Positions 10,423-20,690 are shown, counted from the stretch's first letter. The stretch is DNA of 64,000 nucleotides from Prorocentrum cordatum (GCA_963575745.1 CAUYUJ010017655.1:74955-138954); one strand, 5' to 3'. Made by a program: numbers and translations. Notes: generated from the letters alone by a model not told the origin.

Positions 10423-11727
10423 CCCAACCATGCCGTGGTGCTGGGTCCTCGTTTTGAAGAGACAGTCCCCGCGTTCTCCTTCTCTCGTGCCCCCCCTCCT
10501 CCCTACCGTCCGCACGCGTCTCGCACACCCAGTACAGCGTCTCGTGGCCCCATAGGGAGCCCCACCGAAGGTCCCAGTGTTATCGTCCGCATGCGTCCCG
10601 GCACACCCAGTACAGCGTTTCGTGGCCCCAATAGGGAGCTCCACCGAAGGTCCCAGTGCTACCGTCCGCATGCGTCCCGCACACCCACTACAGCGTTTCG
10701 TGGCCCTCCGTTTCACCCACCCAGTACAGCGCTTCGTGGCCCCATAGGGAGCTCCACCGAAGGTCCCAGTGCTACCGTCCGCATGCGTCCCGCACTCCCA
10801 GTACAGCGTTTCGTGGCCCCATAGGGAGCCCCACCGAAGGTCCCAGTGCTACCGTCCGCATGCGTACCCAGTACAGCGTTTCGTGGCCCCATAGGGAGCT
10901 CCACCGAAGGTCCCAGTGCTACCGTCCGCATGCGTCCCGCACACCCAGTGCAGCGTTTCGTGGCCCTCCTCCCCCCCCTCCGTGCGTTTCACCCACCCAG
11001 TACAGCGTCTCGTGGCCCCATAGGGAGCCCCACCGAAGGTCCCAGTGCTACCGTCCGCATGCGTCCCGCACACCCAGTACAGCGTTTCGTGGCCCCATAG
11101 GGAGCTCCACCGAAGGTCCCCGCGCTACCGTCCGCATGCGTCCCGCACACCCGGTACAGCGTTTCGTGGCCCTCCTCCCCCTCCTCCCTGCGTTTTTCCA
11201 GCCCAGTACAGCGTTTCGTGGCTCCATAGGGAGCTCCACCGAAGGCCCCAGTGCCCCCGTCCGCATGCGTCCCGGAAGCCCAATTTGGCATTTTCACCCA
11301 CCCAGTGCAGCGTTTCGTGGCCCCATAAGGGGGCTCCACCCAAGGCCCCAGTGCCACCGTCCGTATGCGTCTGGGAAATGCAATTTGGCATTTTCACCCG
11401 CGCATTGTAGCGTTTTGTGGCCCTATAAGGGGGCTCCACCGAAGCCCCCAGTGGGACGGGTCCGCATGCGTCCCGGTAACCCAGTTTGGCATTTTCATTT
11501 GCTCAGTAGAGCGCTTCGTGGCCCCATAGGGAGCTCCACCGAAGCCCTCAGTGGGACCGTCCGCATGCGTCCCGGAAACCCAATTCGGCACACCACCCAC
11601 ACAGTACAGCGTTCCCCCCCGCCCAGTGCAGCGCCACGTGGCCCCATAGGGAGCTTCACCGAAGCAGATATTCACAATTAGCGGTACCCACAACTGCATA
11701 TGGTTGGGACCTTCGCCAGGATAATTT
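10423..11727 (+). mobile_element. satellite-carrying element, copy 2
   Basis: It has the same left end (one substitution, ATGCCGTGG instead of ATCCTGTGG) and the same right end (TATGGTTGGGACC, then TTCGCCAGGATAATT) as copy 1, with 77-bp units passing into longer units with the TTTGGCATTTTC insert. The order of unit variants parallels copy 1 closely, which suggests duplication of a whole element and not independent growth of an array. It abuts copy 3 within about 5 bp. Confidence 0.8.
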
Positions 11728-11731
11728 CGAT

Positions 11732-13647
11732 CCCAACCATCCTGTGGTGTTGGGTCCTCGTTTTGAAGAGACGTCGCCCCGCGTTCCTCTCCTCCTCTCC
11801 TCCTCCTCCTCCTCCTCCTCCTCCTCCCCTCCCACCTCCTTCCATGCGTCCCACGCACTCAGCACAGCGTTTCGTGACCCCACAGGGAGCTCCACCGAAG
11901 CCCCCAGTGGGACCGCCCGCATGCGTCCCCCACGCCCATTTGGCATTTTCACCCACCCAGTACAGCGCTTCGTGACCCCATAGGGAGCTCAACCGAAGCC
12001 CCCAGTGGGACCGCCCGCATGCGTCCCCCACGCCTACTTTGGCATGTTTGCACACCTAGTGCAGCGCTTCGTGACCCCATAGGGAGCTCCACCGAAGCCC
12101 CCAGTGGGACCGCCCACATGCGTCCCCCAGATCCAATTTGGCATTTTCACATAGCCAGTACAGCGCTTCGTGACCCCATAGGAAGCTCCACCGAAACCCT
12201 CTGGGACCGCCCGCATGCGTCCCCCACACCCAACTTGGCATTGTCACCCACCCAGTGCAGCGCTTCGTGGCCACATAGGGAGCTCCACCGAAGCCCCCAG
12301 TGGGACCGCCCGCATGCGTCCCCCACGCCCAATTTGGCATTCCCGCCCACCCGGTACAGCGTTTCGTGGCCCCATAGGGAGCTCCACCGAAGCCCCCAGT
12401 GGGACCGTCCGCATGCGTCCCAGTAACCCAATTTGGCATTTTCACATAGCCAGTACAGCGCTTCGTGACCCCATAGGAAGCTCCACCGAAGCCCCCAGTG
12501 GTACCGCCCACATGCGTCTCCCACATCCAATTCGGCATTTTCACTCACCCTGTACAGCGTCTCGTGGCCCAATAGGGAGCCCCACCGAAGCTCCCAGTGC
12601 GACCGCCCGCATGCGCCCCCCACACCCAACTTGGTATTGTCATCCAATTAGCACAGCGTTTCGTGGCCCCATAGGGAGCTCCACCGAAGCCCCCAGTGGG
12701 ACCGCACGCATGCGTCCCCCATACCCAATTTGGCATTTTCACCCACCCAGTACAGCGCTTCGTGACCCCACAGGGAGCTCCACCGAAGCCCCCAGTGGTA
12801 CCGCCCACATGCGCCCCCCACATCCAATTTGGCATTTTCACTCACCCAGTACAGCGCTTCGTGGCCCAATAGGGAGCCCCACATCGCCCGCATGCGTCCC
12901 CCATACCCAACTTGGCATTGCCACCCACCTTTTACAACGCTTCGGTGCCCCATAGGGAGCCCCACTGAAGCCCCCAATGGGACCGCTCGCATGCGTCCCA
13001 CACGCCTAATTTGGTACTGTCACCCACCCAGTGCAGCGTTTCGTGGCCCCATAGGGAGCTCCACCGGAGCCTCCAATGGGACCGCCCGCGTGCGTCCACC
13101 ATGCCCAATTTGGTATTTTCACCCGCCCAGTACAGCGCTAAGTGGCCCCATAGGGAGCTCCACCGAAGCCCCCAGTAGGACCGTCCGCATGCGTCCCCCA
13201 CAGGGAGCTCCACCGAAGCCTCCAATGTGACCGCCCACATGCGTTCCCCACACCCAATTTTGGCATTTTCACCGACCCAGTACAACGCTTCGTGGCCCCA
13301 TAAGGGGCCCCACCGAAGCCCTCAGCGGGGCCGCCCGCATGCGCCCCCCACGCCCAACTTGGCATTTTCACCCACCCTTTACAACGCTTCGTGGCCCTCC
13401 ACACCGAACCCCCAAGTGCGACCGCCCGCATGCGTCCCACACGCCTAATTGGGTATTTTCACCCAGTGCAGCGTTTCGTGGCCTCATAGGGAGCTTCACC
13501 GACGGCCCCAGTGCTACCGCCCGCATGCGTTCCCCCCCCCCCCCCCAGCGCAGCGCTTCGTGGCCCCATAGGGAGCTTCACCGAAGAAGGTATTCACAAT
13601 GGCGGTACCCACAACTTCATATGGTTGGGTCTTTCGCCAGGATAATT
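11732..13647 (+). mobile_element. satellite-carrying element, copy 3 (99-bp type)
   Basis: The left end is at 11732 and the right end (TATGGTTGGG, TTTCGCCAGGATAATT) finishes at about 13647. The units are mostly 99 bp (AGTGCAG at 12058 to AGTACAG at 12157), all carrying the TTTGGCATTTTCACCC segment. A CTC microsatellite at about 11785-11835 lies just inside the left end. Because 99 is divisible by three, open frames persist for hundreds of codons without being genes. Confidence 0.8.
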
Positions 13648-13814
13648 CCTCTGGAGGAGGTTATAGCTTGGGGAGCTGTCAGGAGCGGAGGCACAGGCTG
13701 AGGGAGGAGGTTTCATGGCACGCACTGCCCCTGTCGGCCAAAACGGTGTGTGAGCGAACAGAGCGGTGGCCAAGGACGAGCCCGAATTTGTGGTGACCGA
13801 AGAACGGGGGCCAT

Positions 13815-13943
13815 ATGCGAACCCTACCCCCGCCCCCCACGATTTCTAAGGGGGGGTGGGGGTTCACTTCGTTCGGGAGCTCCCGAGCGGAGTGAACCCC
13901 CACACCCCTTAGAAATCGTGGGGGTTGGGGGTAGGGTTCGCAT
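13815..13943. mobile_element. foldback element, 129 bp
   Basis: ATGCGAACCCTACCCC at the left is mirrored by GGGGTAGGGTTCGCAT at the right, with arms of about 58 bp and only a few differences, meeting at a GGGAGCTCCC centre. Weaker outer homology (GCCCGAATTT near 13782 against AAATTCGGGC near 14047) suggests it sits inside a larger nested inverted repeat of roughly 13765-14085. Confidence 0.8.
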
Positions 13944-13962
13944 GTGGCCACCTAGAAAACGC

Positions 13963-14030
13963 AGTGTGACCGACATCGTGGCCGAAATGGAACATCGCTT
14001 TGGCTTCGAGCCAAGAGTTTCGGTCACACT
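13963..14030. repeat. 68-bp inverted repeat
   Basis: AGTGTGACCGA (13963-13973) and its exact reverse complement TCGGTCACACT (14020-14030). It lies between the 129-bp foldback and the outer arm, as part of the nested structure. Confidence 0.6.
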
Positions 14031-14349
14031 CTGGCGCGTTCGGCAAAATTCGGGCGCTGGTTTTGGTCACAGCCGTGCAGGTTTTATGCACAGTGCTGGT
14101 CAGTACATCTCCCTGCTAGAGACGAGGCAACGTGAGAGGTTGAGCAAAACGAAGCCGTGGCCCCCAGGCCACCATTCGCTAGCGCTTCTGCGTCGCAGCG
14201 CCTCGCATTGCTTCTGGACGGAGAGAACCACATCTCCGTGGCACAAGGAAGCGGACAAGCGCGCTCTCATCTCCCCCCTCCCCGCCTCCCCACTCCTGCA
14301 CCTCCTATGCCTCCGCCTGGAGGAGGCAGGGTCGAGGTCTTTGATCGCT
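14031..14349 (+). other. spacer without recognisable gene
   Basis: A continuous plus-strand frame covers it, but it runs on from the foldback element into the 21-bp repeat and I recognise no domain. Confidence 0.3.
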
Positions 14350-14515
14350 TTGGCCCCAAGGGGGCCTCAGGAGGCCCCAAGGGGGCCTAAGGAGGCCCCA
14401 AGGGGGCCTAAGGAGGCCCCAAGGGGGCCTAAGGAGGCCCCAAGGGGGCCTAAGGAGGCCCCAAGGGGGCCTAAGGAGGCCACAAGGGGGCCTAAGGAGG
14501 CCACAAGGCGGCCGC
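14350..14515 (+). repeat. 21-bp tandem repeat
   Basis: About seven copies of GGCCTAAGGAGGCCCCAAGG plus one G, nearly identical. Each unit contains GGCC motifs. The reverse complement of the same unit makes up the 14655-15510 array, so the two face each other. Confidence 0.85.
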
Positions 14516-14558
14516 GTCGGAGGTTCCAGGGTCCGTCGTCGGAGGGAACTCTGTAAAG

Positions 14559-14654
14559 CTTTTCAAAAACTTTAAATATTTCTGAAACGGATCGCCGGGA
14601 AACAGTTCAGTTTGCCGGGAAAAAGTAGAGTTTGCCGGGAAAAAGAGTTTTTCC
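14559..14654 (+). mobile_element. AAATATTT element, copy A
   Basis: The order is ACTTTAAATATTTCTGAAAC, then GATCGCCGGGAAACAG, then two direct copies of AGTTTGCCGGGAAAAAG. The same roughly 85 bp lies in inverted orientation at 18361-18447. The short spacer separates two oppositely oriented 21-bp arrays. Confidence 0.75.
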
Positions 14655-15510
14655 TGGGGCCTCCTGAGGCTGTCTTGGGGCCTCCTGAGGCCCTCTTGGG
14701 GCCTCCTGAGGCCCTCTTGGGGCCTCCTGAGCCTCTTGGGGCTTCCTGAGGCGCCTCTTGGGGCCTCCTGAGGAGCTTCTTGGGGCCTCCTGAGGCGCCT
14801 CTTGGGGCCTCCTGAGGAGCTTCTTGGGGCCTCCTGAGGAGCCTCTGGGGGCCTCCTGAGGAGCCGCTTGAGGCATCCTGAGGCTTTCTTGGGGCCTTCT
14901 GAGGCTCTCTTGGAGCCTCCAGAGGCCTTCTTGGGGCCCCCATGAGGCCATCTTGGGGCCTCCTGAGGCGCCTCTTGGGGCCTCCTGAAGCGCCTCTTGG
15001 GGCCTCCTGAGGAGCCTCTTGGGGCCTCCTGAGGCGCCTCTTGGGGCCTCCTGAGGCGCCTCTTGGGGCCTCCTGAGGAGCCTCTGGGGGCCTCCTGAGG
15101 AGCCGCTTGCGGCCTCCTGAGGCGCCTCTTGGGGCCTCCTGAGGAGCCTCTTGGGGCCTCCTGAGGCGCCTCTTGGGGCCTCCTGAAGAGCTTGTTGGGG
15201 CCTCCTGAGGAGCCTCTGGGGGCCTCCTGAGGAGCCTCTGGGGGGCTCCTGAGGAGCCGCTTGAGGCCTCCTGAGGCTTTCTTGGGGCCTCCTGAGTCCC
15301 TCTTGGGGCCTCCAGAGGCCTTCTTGGGGCCTCCTGAGGCTGTCTTGGGGCCTCCTGAGGCGCCTCTTGGGGCCTCCTGAGGCGCCTTTTGGGGCCTCCT
15401 GAGGCGTCTCTTGAGGCCTCCTGAGGAGCCTCGTGGGGCCTCCTGAGGAGCCTCTTGGGGCCTCCTGAGGAGTCTCTTGGGGCATCCTGAGGCGCTTCTT
15501 GGGGCCTCTG
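14655..15510 (-). repeat. 21-24-bp tandem repeat array
   Basis: About 40 units of the form CTTGGGGCCTCCTGAGGCG.C, the reverse complement of the 14350-14515 unit. The minus strand stays open for more than 300 codons with a Pro-Gln-Glu-Ala-Pro type repeat. The nucleotide period and absence of non-repeat sequence argue against a real gene. Confidence 0.85.
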
Positions 15511-15639
15511 GGAGAATAAGGGGGATGATGAGGAAGAAGGACGAGGAGGCGGACGAAAGGGAGGACGATGAGACGAATGACGAGGAAAAAGGAACAATAA
15601 GGATCAGCAGGAGGAGGGGGGAGAAGGATGATGATTATG

Positions 15640-15789
15640 ATGAGGAGGAGGGAGGAGGATTATGATGAGGAGGGGGAAAGGGGGGGGGGAAGTGGCGGGG
15701 GACAAAGGAGGAAGGACGAGGACCAGGAGGGCGAATAACGCAGGAAGGATGATGATAATGATGATGATGACACTAACGATGACGATGAC

Positions 15790-15823
<34 letters not shown>

Positions 15824-15840
15824 GTGATGGTGATGATGAC

Positions 15841-15907
<67 letters not shown>

Positions 15908-15935
15908 CGACGACAACGACGACGACGATGGTGAT
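15640..15935 (+). repeat. (GAT)n microsatellite
   Basis: Purine-rich GAGGA sequence passes into GATGATGAC repeats. Plus-strand frames read Met or Asp runs, minus-strand Ser, Ile or His runs. Confidence 0.9.
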
Positions 15936-15979
15936 GATGGCCGATGGGGATGAGGAAGGCCGCCCTTGCGGTTTTCTGT

Positions 15980-16165
15980 GGCTGCCTTCGGGCCTTCTTG
16001 GCCGTCTGGAGGGTCTCGTGGTGCCGTCTTGCGCCATCGAGGAGCCTTTGAGGCCGTCTTGGGTCCTTCCGGACGCCCTTTTGGGCCCGCTTGAGGCTCT
16101 CTTGGGGCCGCCTTGGGCCAGCTTGGGGCACTCTTGGGGCCGTCCTGGGTCGCCGATGAGGCCTT
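15980..16165 (+). repeat. short TTGGGG-type tract
   Basis: A copy of the CTTGGGGCC family between two GAT microsatellites. Confidence 0.65.
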
Positions 16166-16319
16166 TTGGGCCGTGCTGAGGACGTCTTGGAGGCCACTAG
16201 TATTGATGTTATTAGTGGTACTACCAATGCTGTCCATGTATGTACACCTCAGACTGCCATGATTGGATGTGCGACTGCTGCTCCCGATACTGCTTCCGAT
16301 ACTGTGCGACTACTGCTGC

Positions 16320-16440
16320 CGACGGTGATGATGACGGCGAAGATAATGATGATGAGGATGAGGATGAGGATGATAACGATGATGAAGATGATGATGACGG
16401 TGATGACGATGATAATGATGATGACGATGATGGGAGGAGG
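16320..16440 (+). repeat. (GAT)n microsatellite
   Basis: GATGATGAC-type repeat directly preceding the lone satellite-element terminus. Confidence 0.85.
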
Positions 16441-16471
16441 GAGGAGGGCAACGGAAGTGAGTGAGTGAGGT

Positions 16472-16530
16472 GACGCGGGGCGCTGTTTCTTCAAAGCGAG
16501 GCCCCAACACCACAGGATGGTTGGGGAAAT
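16472..16530 (-). mobile_element. lone left terminus of the satellite-carrying element
   Basis: On the minus strand this reads CCCAACCATCCTGTGGTG, then TTGGGGCCTCG, then TTTGAAGAAACAGC, matching the left end of copies 1-4. No satellite array follows. In the minus direction the next sequence is a GAT/ATC microsatellite. It may be an internally deleted copy. Confidence 0.7.
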
Positions 16531-16669
16531 AATCACGGTGCTACTACTATCTAGTGGCCTTCGGCCCATCCCGCCACCGTGCCTGGATTCGTGGACATTG
16601 GACGTTGTTGGAGGCTATGGTGCCGTCGTGGAGCGGTGGGGAACCGAAAGCGCGAGAATCTCAAATTCT

Positions 16670-16806
16670 ACCACTCGAGGCATGTCGGCAGCATGCCTCA
16701 AGTGGTACCGAAGAAGTACGTCTTGAGGCATGTCCGTTGTATGCCTCAAGCAGTACCGATCAGGTATCACTTGAGGCATGTCGGCAATATGCCTCAAGTG
16801 GTACCC
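16670..16806. repeat. three tandem hairpins
   Basis: Three stem-loops start at 16670, 16716 and 16763 (46-47 bp apart). The arms are 16670-16683 with 16693-16706, 16716-16731 with 16741-16756, and 16763-16779 with 16789-16805. All share the stem core TTGAGGCAT/ATGCCTCAA (CGAGGCAT in the first left arm) and 9-10 nt loops such as GTCGGCAAT. The outer stem varies between copies but mostly keeps pairing. It lies just upstream of a TTGGGG tract. Function unknown. Confidence 0.8.
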
Positions 16807-16839
16807 AATGTATGTGTGTCGGGATCTCGTGTTACGCCT

Positions 16840-17470
16840 TTCGGGGGTCTTTGGGAGGCAGTTTTGAAGCCTCTTGGGGGCAGTTTTAGTGCCTCTGGGA
16901 GTCTTTTTGGGGCCTCATGGGGGCTTCTTGGGGGCTGCTTGGGGCTTCTTGGGGGCCTCTTGGGGGCCTCTTGGGGGCCTCTGGGGGCCTCTTGGGGCAC
17001 TCTTGGGCCCCCCTGGGGCTCCTGGGGGCGGAAAGTTTGATTTTTTGAATTTTTTGTCGCCCTCTTGGACCCCTCTTGGTGCCGTCTTGGAGCCCTCTTG
17101 GGCCGTCTTGGAGCCCTCTTGGGCCGTCTTGGGGCCGTCTTGGGCCGTCTTGGGGCCGTCTTGGGGTTCTCTTGGGCCCTCTTGGGGCCGTCTTGGGGGC
17201 CTCTTGGGCCGTCTCAGAGCGTCGGGAAGCCGAAAAGGCAAGAAAGCAAAAAACATCGAAAAACACAATGGGAAATCAACAATGTTAGCCTCTTGGGGCC
17301 CTCTTGGGAGGCCTCTTGGGGGCCTCTTGGGCCGTCTTGGAGGCCTCTTGGCCCGTCTTGGGGCCATCTTGGGCGTCTTGGAGCGCTCTTTGGGCGTCTC
17401 GGGCCCCTCTTGGGCCGTCTTGGATGCCTCTTGGGGCCCTCTTGGCACGTCTTGGGGCCTTCGTGGGCCC
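16840..17470 (+). repeat. TTGGGG-type repeat tract
   Basis: A long stretch of GGCCGTCTTGGGGCC-like units at 10-11 nt, interrupted by A-rich segments at 17030-17060 and 17225-17285 that contain CCGAAAAGG or CGGAAAG. The latter recall the edges of the other tracts. Confidence 0.8.
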
Positions 17471-17819
17471 GAAAAAGTCACGCGGCCAGCTGCGACAAGG
17501 CCCAAGGCAGCTGCGACAAGGCCCAAGTGAACCGCGACAAGGCCCGGGAGATTTTGCAATTTGGGCTCTGGTGCCCTTAATGATTCCTCAGGAGCGAGGA
17601 CTCAGGCTCAGGGGACGAGGCAGAGGACCTCAGGAAACGCCCACTCCGTGCCCAGAGGCACGGTGGCGGATAACCAGTAGTACGTCTACCTGGACGGTTT
17701 GTGACATCGCTTACGAATACTTCTGCTTTTACTACCACTAATCTTTCCACTACTACAACTACTATTCGTAATCTCACTTTCCTTAATACCATCACTCCTG
17801 GTAGTACTAATCCACTAAC

Positions 17820-18112
<293 letters not shown>

Positions 18113-18270
18113 AACACTGCGAGGAGTAGTGCTACGGCGAAGGCCGCACGACACAAGTCAACCACTGGACTCTTTCCCGGCTAGGATCTGCGCAGCGGGA
18201 GTTGGAGACCCTTAAGGTGATAGTGGGATTTTCGGAAATCCATGCTTCAAGCTTCCATACAAAAACTAAG

Positions 18271-18447
18271 CAAACTGGACTCTTTCCCGGCGGAGCGCCG
18301 GGGAAAAGTCCAGTTTGCCGGGAAAAAACCCAGTTTGCCGGGAAAAAGTGGACAACCGGCCGGAAAAACTCTTTTTCCCGGCAAACTCGACTTTTTCCCG
18401 GCAAACTGGACTGTTTCCCGGCGATCCGTTTCAGAAATATTTAAAGT
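18271..18447 (-). mobile_element. AAATATTT element, copy B, with nested palindromes
   Basis: At 18361-18447 it is the reverse complement of 14559-14654. Upstream, 18271-18317 is a palindrome (CAAACTGGACTCTTTCCC mirrored by GGGGAAAAGTCCAGTTTG), and 18308-18410 is a second, larger one made of two AGTTTGCCGGGAAAA motifs facing two inverted copies. Confidence 0.75.
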
Positions 18448-18541
18448 GGCAGTGGGCGCAGAGGATGGATGGGCGCGGTTCTTCGGCGCGGGCGCAGAGG
18501 ATGGATGGGGTCGAGTGAGGGGCCGACTATTTTAGCGCAAA

Positions 18542-18838
18542 TTACGCAGCGCTCATTTCACGCTTGGCGACCGCCCTGCAGGCCCGCCCATTGATCTGCG
18601 GCGCGGCGTCTTCCCGCGCGAGCTCGACGGCGGCGCGAGTGTCCTTGCATTTGATATCTTCGATTCGATTATTGTCCGCGGCGGCCAGGCTGGAGAGGCC
18701 CTCCTTTCCGCCCGGCTGGGCGATGAAACGCCGGGCGGGGAGCAGCGCGAAACTGGGCTTTGACGTGGCAGTGACAGACGGGAAACTGCTCCGTGCTTTC
18801 ATTGTTCCCAGGGGGCCAAAAGTTAAGGAGCTCTCCAA
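18542..18838 (-). CDS. possible terminal exon, unknown
   Basis: Minus-strand frame of 98 codons ending with TAA. Residues from about 40 on (GGKEGLSSLAAADNNRIEDI and following) have protein-like composition and few low-complexity runs. No family recognised, no start evidence. Could be chance in GC-rich DNA. Confidence 0.25.
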   Translation of the reverse strand: MESSLTFGPLGTMKARSSFPSVTATSKPSFALLPARRFIAQPGGKEGLSSLAAADNNRIEDIKCKDTRAAVELAREDAAPQINGRACRAVAKREMSAA

Positions 18839-18867
18839 GGAGGGGAAGGCCCCGCCACGGGTGCGGT

Positions 18868-18906
18868 GTGTGTGTGTGTGTGCATATATATATATATATA
18901 TATATG
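18868..18906 (+). repeat. (GT)n(AT)n dinucleotide repeat
   Basis: GTGTGTGTGTGTGTG followed by (AT)n. A similar TATG/TATA tract lies at 19497-19537. Confidence 0.9.
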
Positions 18907-18909
18907 TTG

Positions 18910-19900
18910 GTTCCCAGTTTATCCTTTTCCTCTTCCTCCTGTTCTGACTCCCTCCTCGCCCTATCTCGCCCTCCTCGTGTCATCCTCCTCCCCCTCTGTC
19001 CTCTCCTCTCTCTTTCTCCCTCCTCCTTTCCTCCTCGCCTTCCCCGACCGTCTCTCTCCCTTTTTCCTCGCCCTCCTCTCCTCTTCTTCCCTTCCTATCA
19101 TTTCCTCCTCTTCTTTCCCGATCGTCTCACTGCAATGCTCTGCCCTCTCAGAGGGCCACTGATTCCCGGGAGAAGCGCGACGGCCATGCAGCATGCAGTC
19201 TGTTTGGCCCAGGGGGCGTCCAGAGACAAGTTTCGGGTGCGTCTTTGCGGAGGTGACCGCGACCCCCCTCGTGGTCACCGCTTCCTCTAACCCCTCATCG
19301 GTGACTATGGCTTCGTCGCGGTATGTTGCTGTCTCCCAAACGCAGGAATGCTCATGGCCCGTCCGGGAAGTATGACGGACCGCCACTCCTTTCACTGTCA
19401 TCATGTGCTTGCAGACGCCATCCATTCACCGAGTGTTTGGGCGCGCATGGCCGCAGGGCCAAGATTGAGGCGAAGCGAAGCGAGCCCTCAAATCTTGTAT
19501 GTATGTATGTTTGTATGTGTGTATATATATACATATTGGAGGGGGGGGCAGGCGCGCTTGGAACTCAGCGACGATTGGGAATTTGCAGTGTAGATGCTCT
19601 GCTATGCGGGCGGGATGGGCCACGGCGGGGGCTCTATGGGGGGCAGCCGAATGTATCGAGCTCAATTTCTGGCCTTCCATGGACATGTTATTGACGCTGG
19701 TTTGTCGGCGAGAGTAGCTTGCGTTTTCTTTGCAAAAATAATTGGCCAGATGGGCGCCGTCGCAGCTGAGTGTTCATGGGCTCTGGACGGGGGCAAGGCC
19801 GCGAAATGGAGCGGCAGTCCTCCCTCGCGCAGTCCCTCGACGCGGGTGGCGCGCGGTTCCTACTAGGTGCGCGCAAGCATCCAGAAGGTCCGCCCGGGTC
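18910..19900. other. pyrimidine-rich then mixed sequence, no secure gene
   Basis: 18930-19125 is CTCC/CTTCC-rich and intron-like. From 19150 to 19900 there are short open frames on both strands and small stem-loops (GGTGACC...GGTCACC near 19252; AAGATTGAG...CTCAAATCTT near 19461). No domain recognised. Confidence 0.3.
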
Positions 19901-20103
19901 CAGAAGATGGCCCGTGACCCCGAGTCCCACGCCCAGGTTAGCGCGGCTCTCTGGGGCACCCTGAACGATGGACCTTCTGCCTGGGGCCCCCGTGGACGCC
20001 TCGCGCGTGATGTCCCACCTCTGGCGCGCCAAGTATAAGCCGACCTGTGAATGCGCGCCGGCACCAGCGGCGCCGAGGAGATTTTGAGCGACGTGGCGAA
20101 CCT

Positions 20104-20244
20104 ATGTATTCGTCTATCGCCCTGTTTGATGACGAGGTGCGAGGGGCATGGCTTCGGGTCGACCCGTCGATTCTCGAGGCAGCTATCCTGACGGAAGGCG
20201 AGATCATTTTTCGCAGAGCCTGCGAGGACCTGCTCGCGCGGTAG
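20104..20244 (+). CDS. small coding-like frame, unknown
   Basis: 46 codons from an ATG: MYSSIALFDDEVRGAWLRVD and so on, ending in a TAG. Composition is protein-like. The frame is open upstream to about 20047. It may be an exon of the same broken gene as 20318-20690. Confidence 0.3.
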   Translation: MYSSIALFDDEVRGAWLRVDPSILEAAILTEGEIIFRRACEDLLAR

Positions 20245-20317
20245 CGCCCCCGACGAAAGGATACCTCTCGGCCTCGGCCGCGGACCTCCGCGCCTCTGGG
20301 TCGTCGGCGGCCCCCCG

Positions 20318-20690
20318 ATGGGCCCGATGGGGAGGAAGGGGGCGGCGGGGGCCATCGACGCGAAGAAGCTGGCGGAGCTGCGCGGCCAGCTCGAGACGAT
20401 GGAGACGACCGCGAAGTGCGACGATATCAAGTTCTACAAGATGGACCGCGGCTACGACCATAACAAAAAGAAGCTGCTCCTGCACCTCGACCCGACGATC
20501 TGACCCATGATCCTCGAGAGCCTGGCCCAGACGGGCGCGGAGCGGAAGCGGGGCCGTGCGCCCCCGACGCGCGCGGGGCGCGAGCGGCGGGAGTGGCTCG
20601 AGGCGTTCGCGGACATGCGAGTGCTGATAGCATGGCGAATGACTATGGGAGTGGGGCCGTGCCGACTCGAGGTGATGCGGGCGTGAGGAA
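20318..20690 (+). pseudogene. small coding-like frame with one in-frame TGA, unknown
   Basis: From the ATG at 20318 the frame reads a Lys/Leu-rich segment (AKKLAELRGQLETMETTAKC) and a run with YDHNKKKLLLHLDPTI, then a TGA at 20501-20503. The same frame then continues without break (from an ATG at 20507: MILESLAQTGAERKRG and on to EWLEAFADMR) as far as about 20684. The similar protein-like composition on both sides suggests one former frame with a nonsense codon. Family unknown. Confidence 0.35.

Noticed and set aside
7980-13580. Many long frames with repeated Ser-Trp-Pro-His-Arg-Glu type protein sequence
   Set aside because: They follow exactly the 77- and 99-bp satellite units. The 77-bp unit changes frame each copy and the 99-bp unit keeps it, so open frames follow from the repeat and do not indicate genes.
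14572-15597. 341-codon minus-strand frame rich in Pro-Gln-Glu-Ala
   Set aside because: It coincides with the 21-24-bp tandem array and has no non-repeat domain.
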